From Eretmocerus hayati (taxonomy: Eukaryota; Arthropoda; Insecta; Hymenoptera; Aphelinidae): DNA of 64,000 bases. A program made the translations under genes and the position numbers. The notes under the pieces were generated by a model that saw only the letters and a program-made list of their open reading frames with translations, was not told the DNA's origin and did no database searches. The stretch's first letter is position 1. The number at the start of each line of letters is the position of its first letter. The DNA lies in NCBI GenBank assembly GCA_029851415.1, contig CM056743.1, positions 71,631,186 to 71,695,185 on the forward strand. The letters run 5' to 3'. This document shows, one piece after another, positions 1 through 12,149 of the stretch.

Positions 1-487
1 TCATCCAGTTGGCAGTAGTACGATTCGCCCCTAGAAATCGTCATTTTCTGTACGATTCGCAGGAGTTTCCAACGATTCTGAGCCCAATACCGATCGCAGA
101 TCGCACTACAGTGGATCCGAGTGACGGGACTGGGCTCAAAATATTTCTCTTCTAATTGACAATGTGCTGGGTCGCTTCGAGGGTCGCAGTAGTACGAGTT
201 CCGTCATAAGATTGATCATTTTCCGTGGGATCCGCACGGATTTCCGACGATCCGGGGCCGAATACAGGTTTCATATCGCACTGCAGTGGTATGAGTGACG
301 AGAGTGGGCTCAAAATATTCATATTCGATCCCAGAATCAACTGGATTCCTCATTGAGTTGGCAGGAATAGGATTTACCCCCTAGAATTTATGATTCTGAA
401 TACGATTTGTGATCGTTTCCGAAGATTCTGGGCCCAATACTAATCTCAGATCGCACTGCAGTAACTCTGAGACATGGGACCGGGCCT
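1..487 (-). repeat. Satellite block, ~175-bp monomers, reverse orientation
   Basis: This block is the reverse complement of 4,485-4,972 in the forward array; the 62-codon frame at 152-340 (minus) is identical to the one at 4,632-4,820 (plus). The landmark around CTGCAGT recurs near 108, 285 and 460, the same ~175-bp spacing as in the main array. The match ends abruptly at about 487, where unrelated AT-rich sequence begins, so this is a broken edge rather than a complete array. The short frames in it are incidental to the repeat. Confidence 0.85.
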
Positions 488-2617
488 CGAGTGACCATTC
501 TGAAGTGAGTTACACCAGGCGGCTATCAATTGAAATTACTTTTAGAAACATCAGAGGACGGGCATGCACAAGAGATGCAAATACTGGATTGAAATTTGTT
601 TCAAAGATAATTTTTGCATTTTCGACCACTCTCCACCGCCAAGACTGATAGTTTTCGAAACCGTTTTCGCTGTAACATGACCCGGCAAACACAATGAAGT
701 GGTTAACTAACGTCTTGATTACAGGTAACATGGTTAGAAATCAATTCTTATGTTTTATCAATTTTCTTAGAGGCCTCAATCACAGGTTGTCGATATAAGA
801 ATACTGCTCTCCTATTTGTCCGAGTTCCGAAGATATGTTGAAAAAAATCAGGTTGTTTCATTGAAATGCATCGGAACACAATTTTACTAATGGAACGCCG
901 ATTTTCAACTTTTTGGAGGATTACTCAAAACACCGTACGACACAGAGATGACCTTGGGACGTTAGAAAGCTCTTTCCCCACTCAAAGCTTATGAAATAGT
1001 GAGGTCATGCTTTTCTCTTCAAAATGATTGGCGAACCATTCTTGTCCAATGGTGCAGCATCGTAGTTAGGCGATTCGTTCTTACCCATCAAAACTGTACA
1101 ACTAGCTGTCCAAGGAGTCTAGCCGGGTTTAACCGCCTTCAGATAATAGACAGAGGATCTAACTCTCATCATACAATCGATAAAAGGGCGTAACTCCCAT
1201 CATATAATCGACAAAAGGGCCTAAGTGCACTTAGGCCGTTTTATCGAATATGTAAAAGGGCCTAAGTGCACTTAGGCCCTTTTTCTGATCTATGGGGTTC
1301 TTGAAGTTTATGGAAAAACAACTTTCATGGGGTGATAGATCATGGTTCAAGGGTTCAAAAAAGCGGTAGGCCGGAAAAAGGGCCTAAATGCACTTAGGCC
1401 CTTTTTCCACCCACCCCCTCAATTGGATTTTGAATGTATCTAAAAGGATTTTGAGAAATTCGGTATCAACTAATCGATTCAGAACGATGAAAAAGTATAA
1501 ACTTAGTTGAGTAAAATTTGTATATATTAGTTTAGGGGGTGGGTAATAGCGGAAAATGGATTTTAGATGCGATTTCCTCCTAATATTTTGAGTTATTATA
1601 AGGAGATTGCCTTTTAGGGGAATTCGGATGACCTAAACTAGGGTTTTCCACGGAATATATGTAGTATGGTTGAGGGCAAATTTCAATATAGTTGGTGTAA
1701 GGATTATAAAAATGGAGTATTTTGAAAAAATTTGGATTTTTCGGGAATAAATCGGATTTTGAATGTATTAAAACGGATTTTGAGAAAATTCGGTATCAAC
1801 CAATCGATTGAGAGCGATGAAAAAGTATCAACTTAGTTGAGTAAAATTTGAGTAAAGTAATTTAGAGGAGAGATATGAGGAATGTATGAATATTGAAAAA
1901 AATATTTTTGTATATTTTGAGTTATTTTTTTGAGGAAAATAGTTATTGGGATTTGGGATACCTAAAGTGAGGTTTTTTTAGCAAAACGTGTAATTTGGTT
2001 AGAACAGAATTTCGATAGAATAGGTCTAAACATGCTCAGATTGCTGTTTTTGTTGGAAATTTTGGTTTTTTCATAAAAATTTACGTTGATGGAGTTTGAA
2101 TGGAATTTCGGTATTAACCAAAAGATAGATTGAGCCAAAAAAACCATAGCCTAGGTGATCAAAATTGGGGTAAGGTGAAGTTAGAAAGAGATATTTTAGT
2201 ATGAAAGTACAAAATTCCAGCGATTTTATCTCAAAAAACGTTTAAATCAGATTCGATTTGGAGAGGAGACCAAGCAAAGCACTGGTCTCATCTCTGAGTG
2301 ATTCTCTACAACTTGTAGGAAAGCAAAAATCGATAAAGTGGAGTGTAGAAGAGAAACCGTGGCGGAAAGAAAACAACACACATACACACACACAGACACA
2401 GACAAAGGGCCGGAGAGATTAGTCACTGGGGGTTTTTTGAGGATTATAAGGAGAAAAGTGTTACTTACAATCGTTAGATTTTGGCGAGAGGAATAAGATG
2501 GTTGAAGCACTTTTGTGATAAGATTAATTATGTTGAAGAAAATATTGAGTTGAATGGAAAAATCGATCAAAAATTTGCTGTGTCGAAAACAAAGCTTTCT
2601 CTTTAGAGAAAGCAAAA
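488..2617 (+). repeat. AT-rich interspersed repeat, no protein function seen
   Basis: The segment splits the satellite: both edges (about 487 and 2,617) are abrupt changes from satellite to AT-rich sequence. Its right half (about 1,740-2,617) recurs in the same orientation at about 40,830-41,757, including a CA-rich microsatellite near 2,380 and the same end point. It also holds an internal duplication: 1,430-1,560 resembles 1,745-1,870. Three strong palindromes lie at 1,209-1,406. The minus-strand frame at 2,247-2,624 is partly shared with the second copy, but it reads through low-complexity CA/GT sequence and I do not call it a gene. The family is unrecognised; a non-autonomous transposon is the likeliest reading. 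Confidence 0.6.
1209..1406. repeat. Three clustered long palindromes (GGGCCTAAGTGCACTTAGGCCC type)
   Basis: Three hairpin-forming copies of one palindrome occur within 200 bp: 1,218-1,237 with an imperfect outer stem to 1,209-1,246; a perfect 30-bp palindrome at 1,254-1,283; and 1,375-1,406 with a single mismatch. All share the core CCTAAGTGCACTTAGG or its one-base variant and are flanked by A-runs and T-runs. They resemble bacterial terminators, but nothing else here is bacterial. Confidence 0.85.
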
Positions 2618-5310
2618 GGCTCACAGATACGGCATTTTTGGCTAAGAATGATGATATTTAGGTGAATAAAAGAAGTACTGCCAACTAATCAACAATTGGA
2701 ACCAATTCTAGATCTCACTCACAAAATTTTGCGTCCAATCTCACCCCCGAGAATCACTGCTAAGAGCACTGAGATCAATCCTTATCCAGCAGCATTTCAG
2801 AAAGGCAGTGAATTCTCGCATGATCGTGGATTATAGGGCGGAAATCGTCCTCCTGCCACCTGAACAGCAATCGAGAATCATTTTGGGATCATTTGACGTA
2901 TTTTGAACAGAAACTCGATTCTTAATATATCTGCTGAGAGCTTTGAGATCGATTCTGAGGCAGAAATTGCGAAGTGGCACTAGAAATGAGTCAGGTCTGA
3001 TGATTCTAACTCCCAATAAGTACTACTGCCACCCCAAGAATACATACAGTGAAATCTAGGATCATAGACGGGATTTTCTAGCCAAATCCTGCATCTGAAA
3101 ATTGCTGCAGAGAAATTTCAGATGCATATTGAGCTCAGTACTGTCGTGAATTACAGTCGATCTGATGAGGAATAGTTGAATATTTTTGTTCAATTCTACT
3201 ACTGCCAAGGTGAGTACCATTCCATCTCGTTACAAGTCCAAAAGTGAATATTCTGAGCCCGGTGTCATGCCCCCAAATCACTGCAGTGTGATCTGCAATC
3301 AAGACTGAGCCAAAATCATCGGAAATCCGTGCAAATCCCACGGAGAATGACGAGTTTCAGGAGGGGAACCATACTACTGCCAACTCGAGAACGATCTCAT
3401 CGAGTTCCAAATTTGCCAGTGGATTTTTTGGGCACATTCTCGTGTCTCAACACTACTGCAGTGCGATCTGAGAACAATATTTGGGCCAGAGTACTCGCAA
3501 ATCAGCGCGGGTCATATAAAAGAAGATGGAATCTAGGGCGTAAATCCTACTCCTGCCAACTTGAGAATGGATCCAGAAAATTTTTAGTATAGCTGCGGGT
3601 ATTTTGGGCCCGATCCTGTGTCTGGCGATAACTGCAGTGCGATCCGCGATCGGTATTGGGCCCAGAATTGTGGGAAACTTCTGCGGATCCTACAGAAAAT
3701 TGCGATTCCTAGGGGGTAAATCGTACTACTGCCAATTTCATCAGAAATCAATACATTTTTGAATCGACTAGAAACATTTTAAGCCGAGCCTCGTCACTCA
3801 GAATCACTGCAGTGCGATTTAAAACCCAAATTGGGCCCCGAAACGTTCGAAATTCGTGCGGATTCCACAGGAAATGATGGGGTTCAGAATGGGAATCGTG
3901 ATACTGCCAAATCGCGAGCGATCCCACCGTATCCCATGTTTGTCAGTCAATATTTCGGGCCCGTTCCCATGTCTCAGAGTTACCGCGGTGCGATCTGGGA
4001 TCGGTATTGGGCCCAGAATCATCGGAAATGATCACAAATCGTATTCAGAATCATGAATTCGAGGGGATAAATCCTATTCCTGCCAACTCAATGAGGAATT
4101 CAGTGGATTTTGGGATCAAATACGAATATTTTGAGCCTAGTCCTGTTACTCAAATCCACTGCAGTGCGATGTAAAACCTGTATTAGGCCCCGGATTGTCG
4201 GAAATCCGTGCGGATCCCACGGAGAATGATCAATCTTAGGACGGAAATCGTACTAGTGCGATTCTCAAAAGCGACCCAGTACATTTTGAATTAGAAGAGA
4301 GATATTTTGGGCCCAGTCCCGTCACTCAGATCCACTGTAGTGCGATCTGCGATCGGTATTGGGCTCAGAATCGTCGGAAACTCCTGCGAATCCTACAGAA
4401 AATGACGATTCCTTGGGGACGAATCGTACAACTGCCAACTAGATGATGAATCCAGTACACTCCGGGATTGACGAGGAATATCTTGGGCCCGGTCCCATGT
4501 CTCAGAGTTACTGCAGTGCGATCTGAGATTAGTATTGGGCCCAGAATCTTCGGAAACGATCACAAATCGTATTCAGAATCATAAATTCTAGGGGGTAAAT
4601 CCTATTCCTGCCAACTCAATGAGGAATCCAGTTGATTCTGGGATCGAATATGAATATTTTGAGCCCACTCTCGTCACTCATACCACTGCAGTGCGATATG
4701 AAACCTGTATTCGGCCCCGGATCGTCGGAAATCCGTGCGGATCCCACGGAAAATGATCAATCTTATGACGGAACTCGTACTACTGCGACCCTCGAAGCGA
4801 CCCAGCACATTGTCAATTAGAAGAGAAATATTTTGAGCCCAGTCCCGTCACTCGGATCCACTGTAGTGCGATCTGCGATCGGTATTGGGCTCAGAATCGT
4901 TGGAAACTCCTGCGAATCGTACAGAAAATGACGATTTCTAGGGGCGAATCGTACTACTGCCAACTGGATGATGAATCCAGTACATTCCGGGATTGACAAG
5001 GAATATTTTTGGCCCGGTCCCATGTGTCAGAGTTACTGCAGTGCGATCTGAGATCGGTATTGGGCCCAGAATCATCGGAAATGATCACAAATCGTATTCA
5101 GAATCATGAATTCTGGGGTTGGAACCTATTCCTGCCAACTCAATGAGGAATCCAGTTGATTTTGGGATCAAATAGGGATATTTTGAGCTCAGCCCCGTCA
5201 CTCAGATCCACTGCAGTGCGATGTAAAACCTGTATTGGGCCCCGGATCGTCGGAAATCCGTGCGGATCCCACGGAAAATGATCAATCTTAGGACGGAAAT
5301 CGTACTAAGA
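2618..5310 (+). repeat. ~175-bp satellite array with ~526-bp higher-order repeat
   Basis: The landmark CTGCAGTGCGAT (or a 1-2 base variant) recurs near 3,281, 3,457, 3,631, 3,806, 3,983, 4,159, 4,332, 4,511, 4,686, 4,861, 5,036 and 5,211, giving a monomer of about 175 bp. Three monomer types can be told apart by what follows. Type A has GTAAAACCTGTATTGGGCCC, type B has CTGCGATCGGTATTGGG, and type C has CTGAGATCGGTATTGGG followed by ATGATCACAAATCG. From 4,159 they run A-B-C-A-B-C-A, a higher-order period of about 526 bp. The first kilobase is more diverged. Short open frames in the array arise because the monomer has few stops; none is a gene. Confidence 0.85.
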
Positions 5311-6721
5311 TGAGCTGAATAAAAATCTCAATGGGCGCAAGGACGGACAACGTATCGTTCTTGAGTAATCGTTTCAAAAGTCGCCCGAGCTTGCAAGCTC
5401 AAATAGGGTTATGTCATGTTTACAAGATGCGCCACGCACTCGATTCCCTCGTTAGTTTGCTCATTGTTCATCAAGATGGCATAGCTCAGAGTAGAAGTAA
5501 CGTATATTGATTCCGGAAAACGGATTCCAAAGCTCCAAGTCTGTAATTTTAGATCCTTCTCCACCCAGTCCAGAATATTCCCGTACGTTCGAGCTGCCGG
5601 AGCCAGGAGATTCTTCCAAATATCATCGAAATTCGCACTTTTTCAAGCTCCAATTGGGGAGATTTGGGGTGATAGGAATGAATAATGCCATTTCGAAGTA
5701 CGTAGCAACACCTCTAGAATGAATCCCGGCGATGTCCTTCTTGGTCGAGTTACTGCTCAGTAGTTTCACCAATGAAAATCTGGGAAAATATCCTCCATTT
5801 CCAACACACTTGAAAAATGGCCTCCCAGTGCTTCAGAAAGATTAATCCTATTGTGACCTGTACTTGAAACCCGAATACCTGGACTTCGTCTTCGTAAGAA
5901 TTGAAGTAGTGAAATAAAACCTCATCTTGACCTAACCTCAATTAAGCATTGATAACATCTTTTATTGTATGTAACAGTGTCGAGATAATCTTTCTTGTTC
6001 TTCTAATAGACAAAATACTTCCCTCGGCCCAATTTATGACATTTAATGTGAATTGAATCTCAGTAGACCTGTGAGTGAACCACTATTGTTGACGAGTTGC
6101 AATACAATCAGTCCAAAGAGCATATAAGAAACCACGGAAAAGTTCATCAATGAAATGTTTCCATCTAGATTCTATGGAAAGTCTTAGGCTCGAATTCATA
6201 GTCGTAATCCGGAGTCCGGATTAGTGAATTCAAGGCGCCACAATCGCCAATTCTGATAGATAAGCAAACTCGCCGCACCGATTGTGGTGGATCTGATTCG
6301 CTTATCCGAGCTCCGGATCACTAATATAAATTCGAGCCTGAGATGTACGGGGGATCACGCGGATATCAGAACTGTGTTAACGAGGTTGCTCATAACAATA
6401 ATGATCTTACGTCTCGGTTTGATATCTCTCGATGCACGAGGAAAGGAGAAATGTTCATAAACATATATAACCGAATGCAAATATTTTCATGAGTTGGTTA
6501 CATTACATGTAAGCAGAGAACACCCCACAACTTCTCCTTGATAGATTCTGTTATTGAATGTGAGATCTGTTCAGTTTCTTCCATAATCGGAGGGTCATAA
6601 ATACGGCCACATATTATCGTTGAAAGGAATAGGAGCAATAAGGATGAAGAATCTAATGAGTCATACATGCCACAGGTTTTGACGTACGCCTCCTGGTCAG
6701 AATTGCAAAAATTCTGGGTGT
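5311..6721. other. Core flank without recognisable gene
   Basis: This stretch lies between the forward satellite arm and the transposon-type gene. I see no conserved protein signature in the short frames at 5,507-5,722 (plus) or 5,750-5,941 (minus). A hairpin MITE lies at 6,184-6,342. Upstream exons of the gene at 6,722 could be hidden here, but I could not identify them. Confidence 0.4.
6184..6342. mobile_element. Small hairpin MITE
   Basis: About 160 bp with inverted ends: TAGGCTCGAATT at 6,185-6,196 pairs with AATTCGAGCCTGA at 6,329-6,341. The pairing continues inward through ATCCGGAG / CTCCGGAT and CACAATCG / CGATTGTG. It has no coding capacity. The target-site duplication is not clear. 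Confidence 0.6.
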
Positions 6722-7815
6722 GTGTCCTGTGGAGAAGTTGTGAACATCGGGGCCTTTCGAGAGTATGGTATTGACACCGCAAGACGATTCGTCGAGTTTG
6801 ATGACTGGTATTACATGCCTCCAACCTTGCATCTCATATTGATTCACGGATACCCATTTCTGAGGAAGTTGGATCTGGCAATGGGCTTGTACTCAGGAGA
6901 GCCCCTCGAGAGCAGCCACAAAGTTCTAAAATCCTATAGAAATCACAGGGCGAGGAGATGCGACAGGTGAGAGACCTTATATACAGCCGTAACAGCATTG
7001 TCAACCGTCTCGATCGAGGTGGTTCGGTGATATTTGACTTCTTTGCCCAGTGAGCTAGGGCTTATTAATTTCATAGTAAGAGAGACCATGAACCGTCTGC
7101 CGTTGAAAAAATTATGGAATAACGGGAATTTTTCAAGAACAACTCTTTTGGAAAATGGATCTCTAACACACGTCTTACGGGCATATAAACTTTTCTCACT
7201 GGAAGTGACGAGACATTTTCCTGGAAACATCGGCTTTCTTGATAGAAAACATCAAGTCTCCCCTCATCTCTATCGAATCAAAGCTCCCTACATCAAGTAC
7301 AGAGCCGTGACTCCCATGAAATATCATGAATCGACGAATATGCAACTCTGTTACACAATTGAGTAATGATTCTTCGAAGAAATGGGGTATGCGCTTTTTG
7401 GCAATGCAATTGTCATACTGATCTATCGCGAATTTTTTACAGGGTTTCAACTAATAGGGACGTGTTTCAATGCCTACGCTTCAATTCAGATCCGCGGATA
7501 TCGATGATGAGGAAGGTGAAGAAACATAAGAAATGTCCATTGACGGATGAAATGTTGTCGCTGATTCAGCCACGGGCCGATGAAACAATGAACATCGCGA
7601 GAGATGCTGATCAGTATCGCATTGATGGCTTACGATTTGCCGATAACAGTTCCAATGGATCGAGAAATGATGATGATACTGGATGCGATGATGATATTGA
7701 ACACGAAGATGATGAGGACCATGATAGTAGCCAAACTGACGATGATGACAGCGATGACAGCTCAGATGACGAAAAAGATATGGAGAGTGACCCTGAATAC
7801 ATTGATTATGATTGA
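6722..7815 (+). CDS. Two-exon transposon-type gene (5' partial), acidic C-terminus
   Basis: Exon 1 (6,722-6,966) and exon 2 (7,443-7,815) are joined by an intron with donor CAG|GTGAGA at 6,967 and acceptor TTTTTTACAG ending at 7,442; frame and phase match exactly across the junction. Exon 1 carries WYYMPPTLHLILIHG and ESSHKVLKSYRNHRARRCDR; exon 2 continues with TNRDVFQCLRFNSDPRIS. I recognise this combination (M-P-P-T-h-H-h-h-h-H-G, then a tract with S-H-K/N-K and R-Y-R, then R-D-h-F and SDP) from a family repeated many times in insect and cnidarian genomes and thought to be transposon-borne, but I cannot give a family name. The C-terminal 70 residues are mostly Asp/Glu/Ser. The real start is not visible: the exon 1 frame opens at a GTG, so upstream exons or 5' sequence are missing. 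It sits at the centre of the inverted satellite arms, where the gene of a large transposon would be expected. Confidence 0.6.
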
Positions 7816-8270
7816 AGAGATTGCTTAGCATTCCCTATGGTTTTGTCTACTACTTACTCTTCATATACTTCATGCTGTTCTACCTGAGATTTCTTTGATT
7901 GAAAGATGGGTATCGCATAGGACTCAGCATTTTGTTATCACTCAACTAATATCCCCGTGATGACAAGAAGACATCATGTAGAGGTGGATGGCGGTATCTG
8001 TAGAATATCGAAGGTCAGTTCCAATCGAGGTCGGCACAGGGGGGAAAACGCTTCTTTCAGTACATTTCATATTGGTCGTCAATAATCATAATAATCAATG
8101 AGTCACTGCTAGTGCACCGTGTCATGTTATGGATCAAAAGCACCTTGAGGTGGAGGGATGAATCGCACGCAATACTCTTTCAACATCTGTATCATCCATT
8201 ATTCCTCTGTATACCTATTGGTTGGAATACTGTATCCAATATAATGATTTAGATTCAAATCGATCGAGAA
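7816..8270. other. Spacer, nothing recognised
   Basis: This lies between the stop of the spliced gene and the inner edge of the reverse satellite arm. I see no protein signature and no strong inverted repeat. It probably contains the 3' UTR of the upstream gene. Confidence 0.4.
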
Positions 8271-11200
8271 TCGATCAGAAATGATTCAGAGATACTGGAC
8301 AGGGTCCAAGGCATACCCAGGAGAACTCAAGATTTACCGTGATTGTTCCCAGAGGAGCAGTGGGAGAATCCATTCCGTGGAAATGACCGTTCCCTATCCC
8401 ATCAGCAGCAATTTTTGACCGTTCCAGGCCGAACACGGATCTCAAATCGCTCTGAGGTGACTCGGAAACACGAGACCGGGCGTGGGATATTTTGAGCGAA
8501 ACTCGGGTGTACTTCATGAGTTTTCGAGTTGGCAGAAGGCCATTGTACCCCTTGGAATTCATCATTTTCCACAGGATTCACAAAATTGCCAATGATCGTG
8601 GACCCAATACCGATCTCAGATCGCATTGCAGTGACTCTGAGACATGAGACCGGGCCCAAGATACTCACTGACGAACAGGAAATCCGATGGGATCGCTCGC
8701 GATTTGGCAGTAGTACGATCTTCATTTCGAACCCCATCATTTTTCGCAGGATCCGCAGGAGTTTCCGACGATTCTGGGCTCAATGCCGATCTCAGATCGC
8801 ACTGCAGTGGATCTGAGAGACGGGCTTGGGCCCAAAATATTTTGAGTTAATCCCAAAATGTACTGAGTTCATTATCCAGTTGGCAGTGGTTCGATTCACC
8901 CCCTAGGAATCGTCATTTTCTGTAGGATCCGCAGAAGTTTTCGAAGATTCTGGGCCCAATACCGATCGAAGATAGCACTGCAGTAGATCTGAGTGACGGG
9001 ACTGGGCCCAAAATGATTGAAGTCAATCTCAGAATGTACTGAATCCATCATCCAGTTGGCAGTAGTACGATTCATCCCCTAGAAATCATCATTTTCTGTA
9101 GGATTCGCAGAAGTTTCCGACGATTCTGGGCCCAATACCGATCGCAGATCGCACTACAGTAGACCTGAGTGACGGAACTGGGCCCGAAATATTTCTCTCC
9201 TGATTCAAAATGTGCTTTGTCGCTTTTAAGGGTCGAAGTAGTACGATTTCCGTCCTAAGGTTGATCATTTTCCGTGGGATCCGCACGGATTTCCGACGAT
9301 CCGGGGCCCAATGCAGGTTTTACATCGCACTACAGTAGACTTGAGTGACGGATCCCAAAATCAACTGGATTCCTCATTGAGTTGGCAGGAATAGGATTCA
9401 CCCCCTAGGATTCATGATTCTGAATACGATTTGTGATCATTTCCGATGATTCTGGGCCCAATACCGATCTCAGATCGCACTGCAGTAACCCTGAACCATG
9501 GAAACGGGCCCAGAATATTGACTGACAAACATGGGATATGGTGGAATCGCTCGCGGTTTGACAGTATTACGATTTCCATCCTGAAACCCATCATTTCCCG
9601 TGGAATTCGCATGAATTCCCAACGTTTCAGGGCCCAATTCGGGTTTTAAATCGCACTACAGTGATTCTGAGCGACGAGGCTCGGCTTGGAATGTTTCTAG
9701 TCGATTCAAAAATATATCGGATTCCCGATGAAATTGGCAGTAGTACGATTTACCCTCTAGAAATCGCCATTTTCTGTAGGATCCGCAGAAGTTTCCTGCA
9801 ATTCTGGGCCCGATACCGATCGCAGATCGCACTGCAGTTATCGCCAGACACAGGATCGGGCCCAAAATACCCGCAGCTATACTGAAAATGTCCTGGATCC
9901 ATTCTCAAGTTGACAGGAGTAGGATTTACGCCCTAGATTCCATCTCCTTTTATATGACCCGCGCTGATTTGTGAGTACTCTGGCCCAAATATTGTTCTCG
10001 GGTCGCACTGCAGTAGTTTTGAGACACGGGAATGTGCTCAAAAAATTCACTCGCAAATTTGGAACTCGATAAGATCGTTCTCGAGTTGGCAGTAGTATGG
10101 TTTTCCTCCTGGAAGTAGTCATTCTCCGTGGGATCCGCACGAATTTCCGATGATTTCGGCTCAATCCTGATTGCAGATCACACTGCAGTGATTCGAGGGC
10201 ATGACACCGGGCTCAAAATATTCACTTTTGGACTTGTAACGAGATGGAATGGTACTTACCTTGGCAGTAGTAGAATTGAAGAAAAATATTCAACTATTCC
10301 TCATCAGATCGACTGTAACTCCCGACAGTACTGAGCTCAATATGCATCTGAAATTTCTCTGCAGCAATTTTCAGATGCAAGATTTGGCTAGAAAATCCCA
10401 TCTATGATCCTAGATTTCACTGTATGTATTTTTGGGGTGGCAGTAGTACTTATTGGGAGTTAGAATCATTAGACTTGACTCATTTCTAGTGCCACTTTGC
10501 AATTTCTGCCTCAGAATCGATCTCAAAGCTCTCAGCAGATATATTAAGAATCAAGTTTCTGTTCAAAACACGCCAAATGATCCCAAAATGATTCTCGATT
10601 GCTGTTCAGGTGGCAGGAGGACGATTTCCGCCCTATAATCCACGATCATGCGAGAATTCACTGCCTTTCTGAAATGCTGCTGGATAAGGATTGATCTCAG
10701 TGCTCTTAGCAGCGATTCTCGGGGGTGAGATTGGGCGCAAAATTCTGTGAGTGAGATCTAGAATTGGTTCCAATTGTTGATTAATTGGCAGTACTTCTTT
10801 TATTCACCTAAATATCATCATTTTAAGCCAAAAATGCCGTATCTGTGAGCCTTTTTTGACCCAATACCGGCACTCAATCTCACTGCGGCAGTTCTCGGAC
10901 TCGGTATCAGTGTCAGAATCTTGCCGAGTGATCACAGAGTATACTCCAAGTATTTCTGAGCTGGCAGCAATAGGAATTCCAAGCTAAAATCGGCCAATCG
11001 GCATGATTTGAAGCGCTAGTGACACACTCCCGGCACATGCCGTATTGGAATCGATCCCAGTACTCTCACAAGTTATCCTCAGATCTCAGATAAGGCTTTG
11101 AATTTTGCTGTTCAACCCTGGATTGTGATGTGACCATTTTTCATGTGGCAGTAGAGCAGTTTCCAACCTATGATTCATAATTACGCGAAATTTTGCCCGA

Positions 11201-11880
11201 TTCATCTCACGCTTTTGGCTCAGAATCGATCTCAGAGCTCTCAGCAGCAATTCCCAGGTTCGGGCTTGAGCTTGAAATTTTGTGAGGGAGGACTGGAATG
11301 TACGTCAAGCCTTAACTTGTTGGCAGTAGAGTTTTTCTCCATCTACAATTCATAGTTCTTTCCGAAACGTCAATTTTTTTGTAGCTTTTTTGGCCTGATA
11401 TCGGTCATAAATCATCCTGCAGTAAGTTTGAGACTCGGTATTGACGTCAAAATCATGTTCAGTCATTCTAGAGTGCACGCCAAGTGGTTTTGAGCTGGCA
11501 GTGGTAGAAAATCCGAGCTAAAATCCATGACTTTGATCCGGCGGTAAGGCATTTCCAACCGTTTTTAGCTCAAAACTCACCCCAACAATCTCAACAGCAA
11601 TTTCTAAATTCGAGAGTTAGCTAGAAATCTCGTAAATTCATCCCAGATTTCATCGCTATTGTTTTTCAGGAGGCAGCAGAACGATCGTCGATTCAGAATC
11701 AACAATTTTGGTCAAATATACAGTTCTTATAACATATTTTTGGCTAAAAATCGCTCTCAAAATCCATAGCAGTGATTCCCAGGTTCGGGGATAGGCCCAA
11801 AATTCAACTTAAGAGTCCTAGAATGTACTCCAAGTGTATTAAAGTTGGCAGTAGAACGAGCGACTCGTCACGCAAATGTT
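8271..11880 (-). repeat. ~175-bp satellite array, reverse orientation
   Basis: This is the inverted counterpart of 2,618-5,310. Matching landmarks sum to about 13,469 (2,831 with 10,638; 3,135 with 10,334; 3,592 with 9,877), so the outer arm 2,620-4,130 pairs with 9,340-10,850 as a long inverted repeat centred near 6,734. Closer to the core the arms no longer align base for base, although both still consist of the same monomer. From about 10,860 to 11,880 the monomers are much more diverged, as is typical of an array edge. The right arm lacks about 26 bp near 9,355 relative to the left. Confidence 0.8.
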
Positions 11881-11902
11881 TTGTTTCGGTAAAATTTCGT
11901 TG

Positions 11903-11927
11903 TTTTTTTTTGGGGGGGGGGGGGGGC
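11903..11927. repeat. Poly-T / poly-G homopolymer junction at LINE 3' end
   Basis: A run of T followed by about 14 G separates the satellite from the LINE. On the minus strand it reads GATAAACG, then poly-C, then poly-A, directly after a long untranslated stretch. That is where the tail of the minus-strand LINE should lie. Confidence 0.5.
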
Positions 11928-12149
11928 GTTTATCGACTCCACCAGAGAATGATAAGATACATTTTCATATACATATATCAGTCTTTACAAGAACAAAAGA
12001 GGAGAAGAGAACATTCTCAAGTAGAAAGGTATATAAAGGCTTGGGCCAGCAGAAATATCACAGGAATTACAATTCCGTAACGAAGTAGCCACGTATGACT
12101 CTTTGAAAAAAAGGAACGCCGATTGAAAAAAGCCCAAACCTATCACAGT

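Noticed and set aside
1254..1283. Rho-independent terminator
   Set aside because: Hairpin plus T-run looks bacterial, but the context is eukaryotic repeat DNA with no gene upstream.
2247..2624. 125-codon minus-strand frame in the AT-rich repeat, partly shared at 41,441
   Set aside because: It crosses a CA microsatellite and the similarity follows the DNA repeat; no domain is visible.
2831..5023. Short plus and minus frames of 60-95 codons in the satellite
   Set aside because: They recur with the 175-bp monomer in both arms and have no family pattern; no sign of selection on one frame.
7481..7831. Minus-strand and out-of-frame His/Met-rich frames over 7,481-7,831
   Set aside because: They are shadows of the acidic exon 2 of the spliced gene (GAT/GAC repeats).
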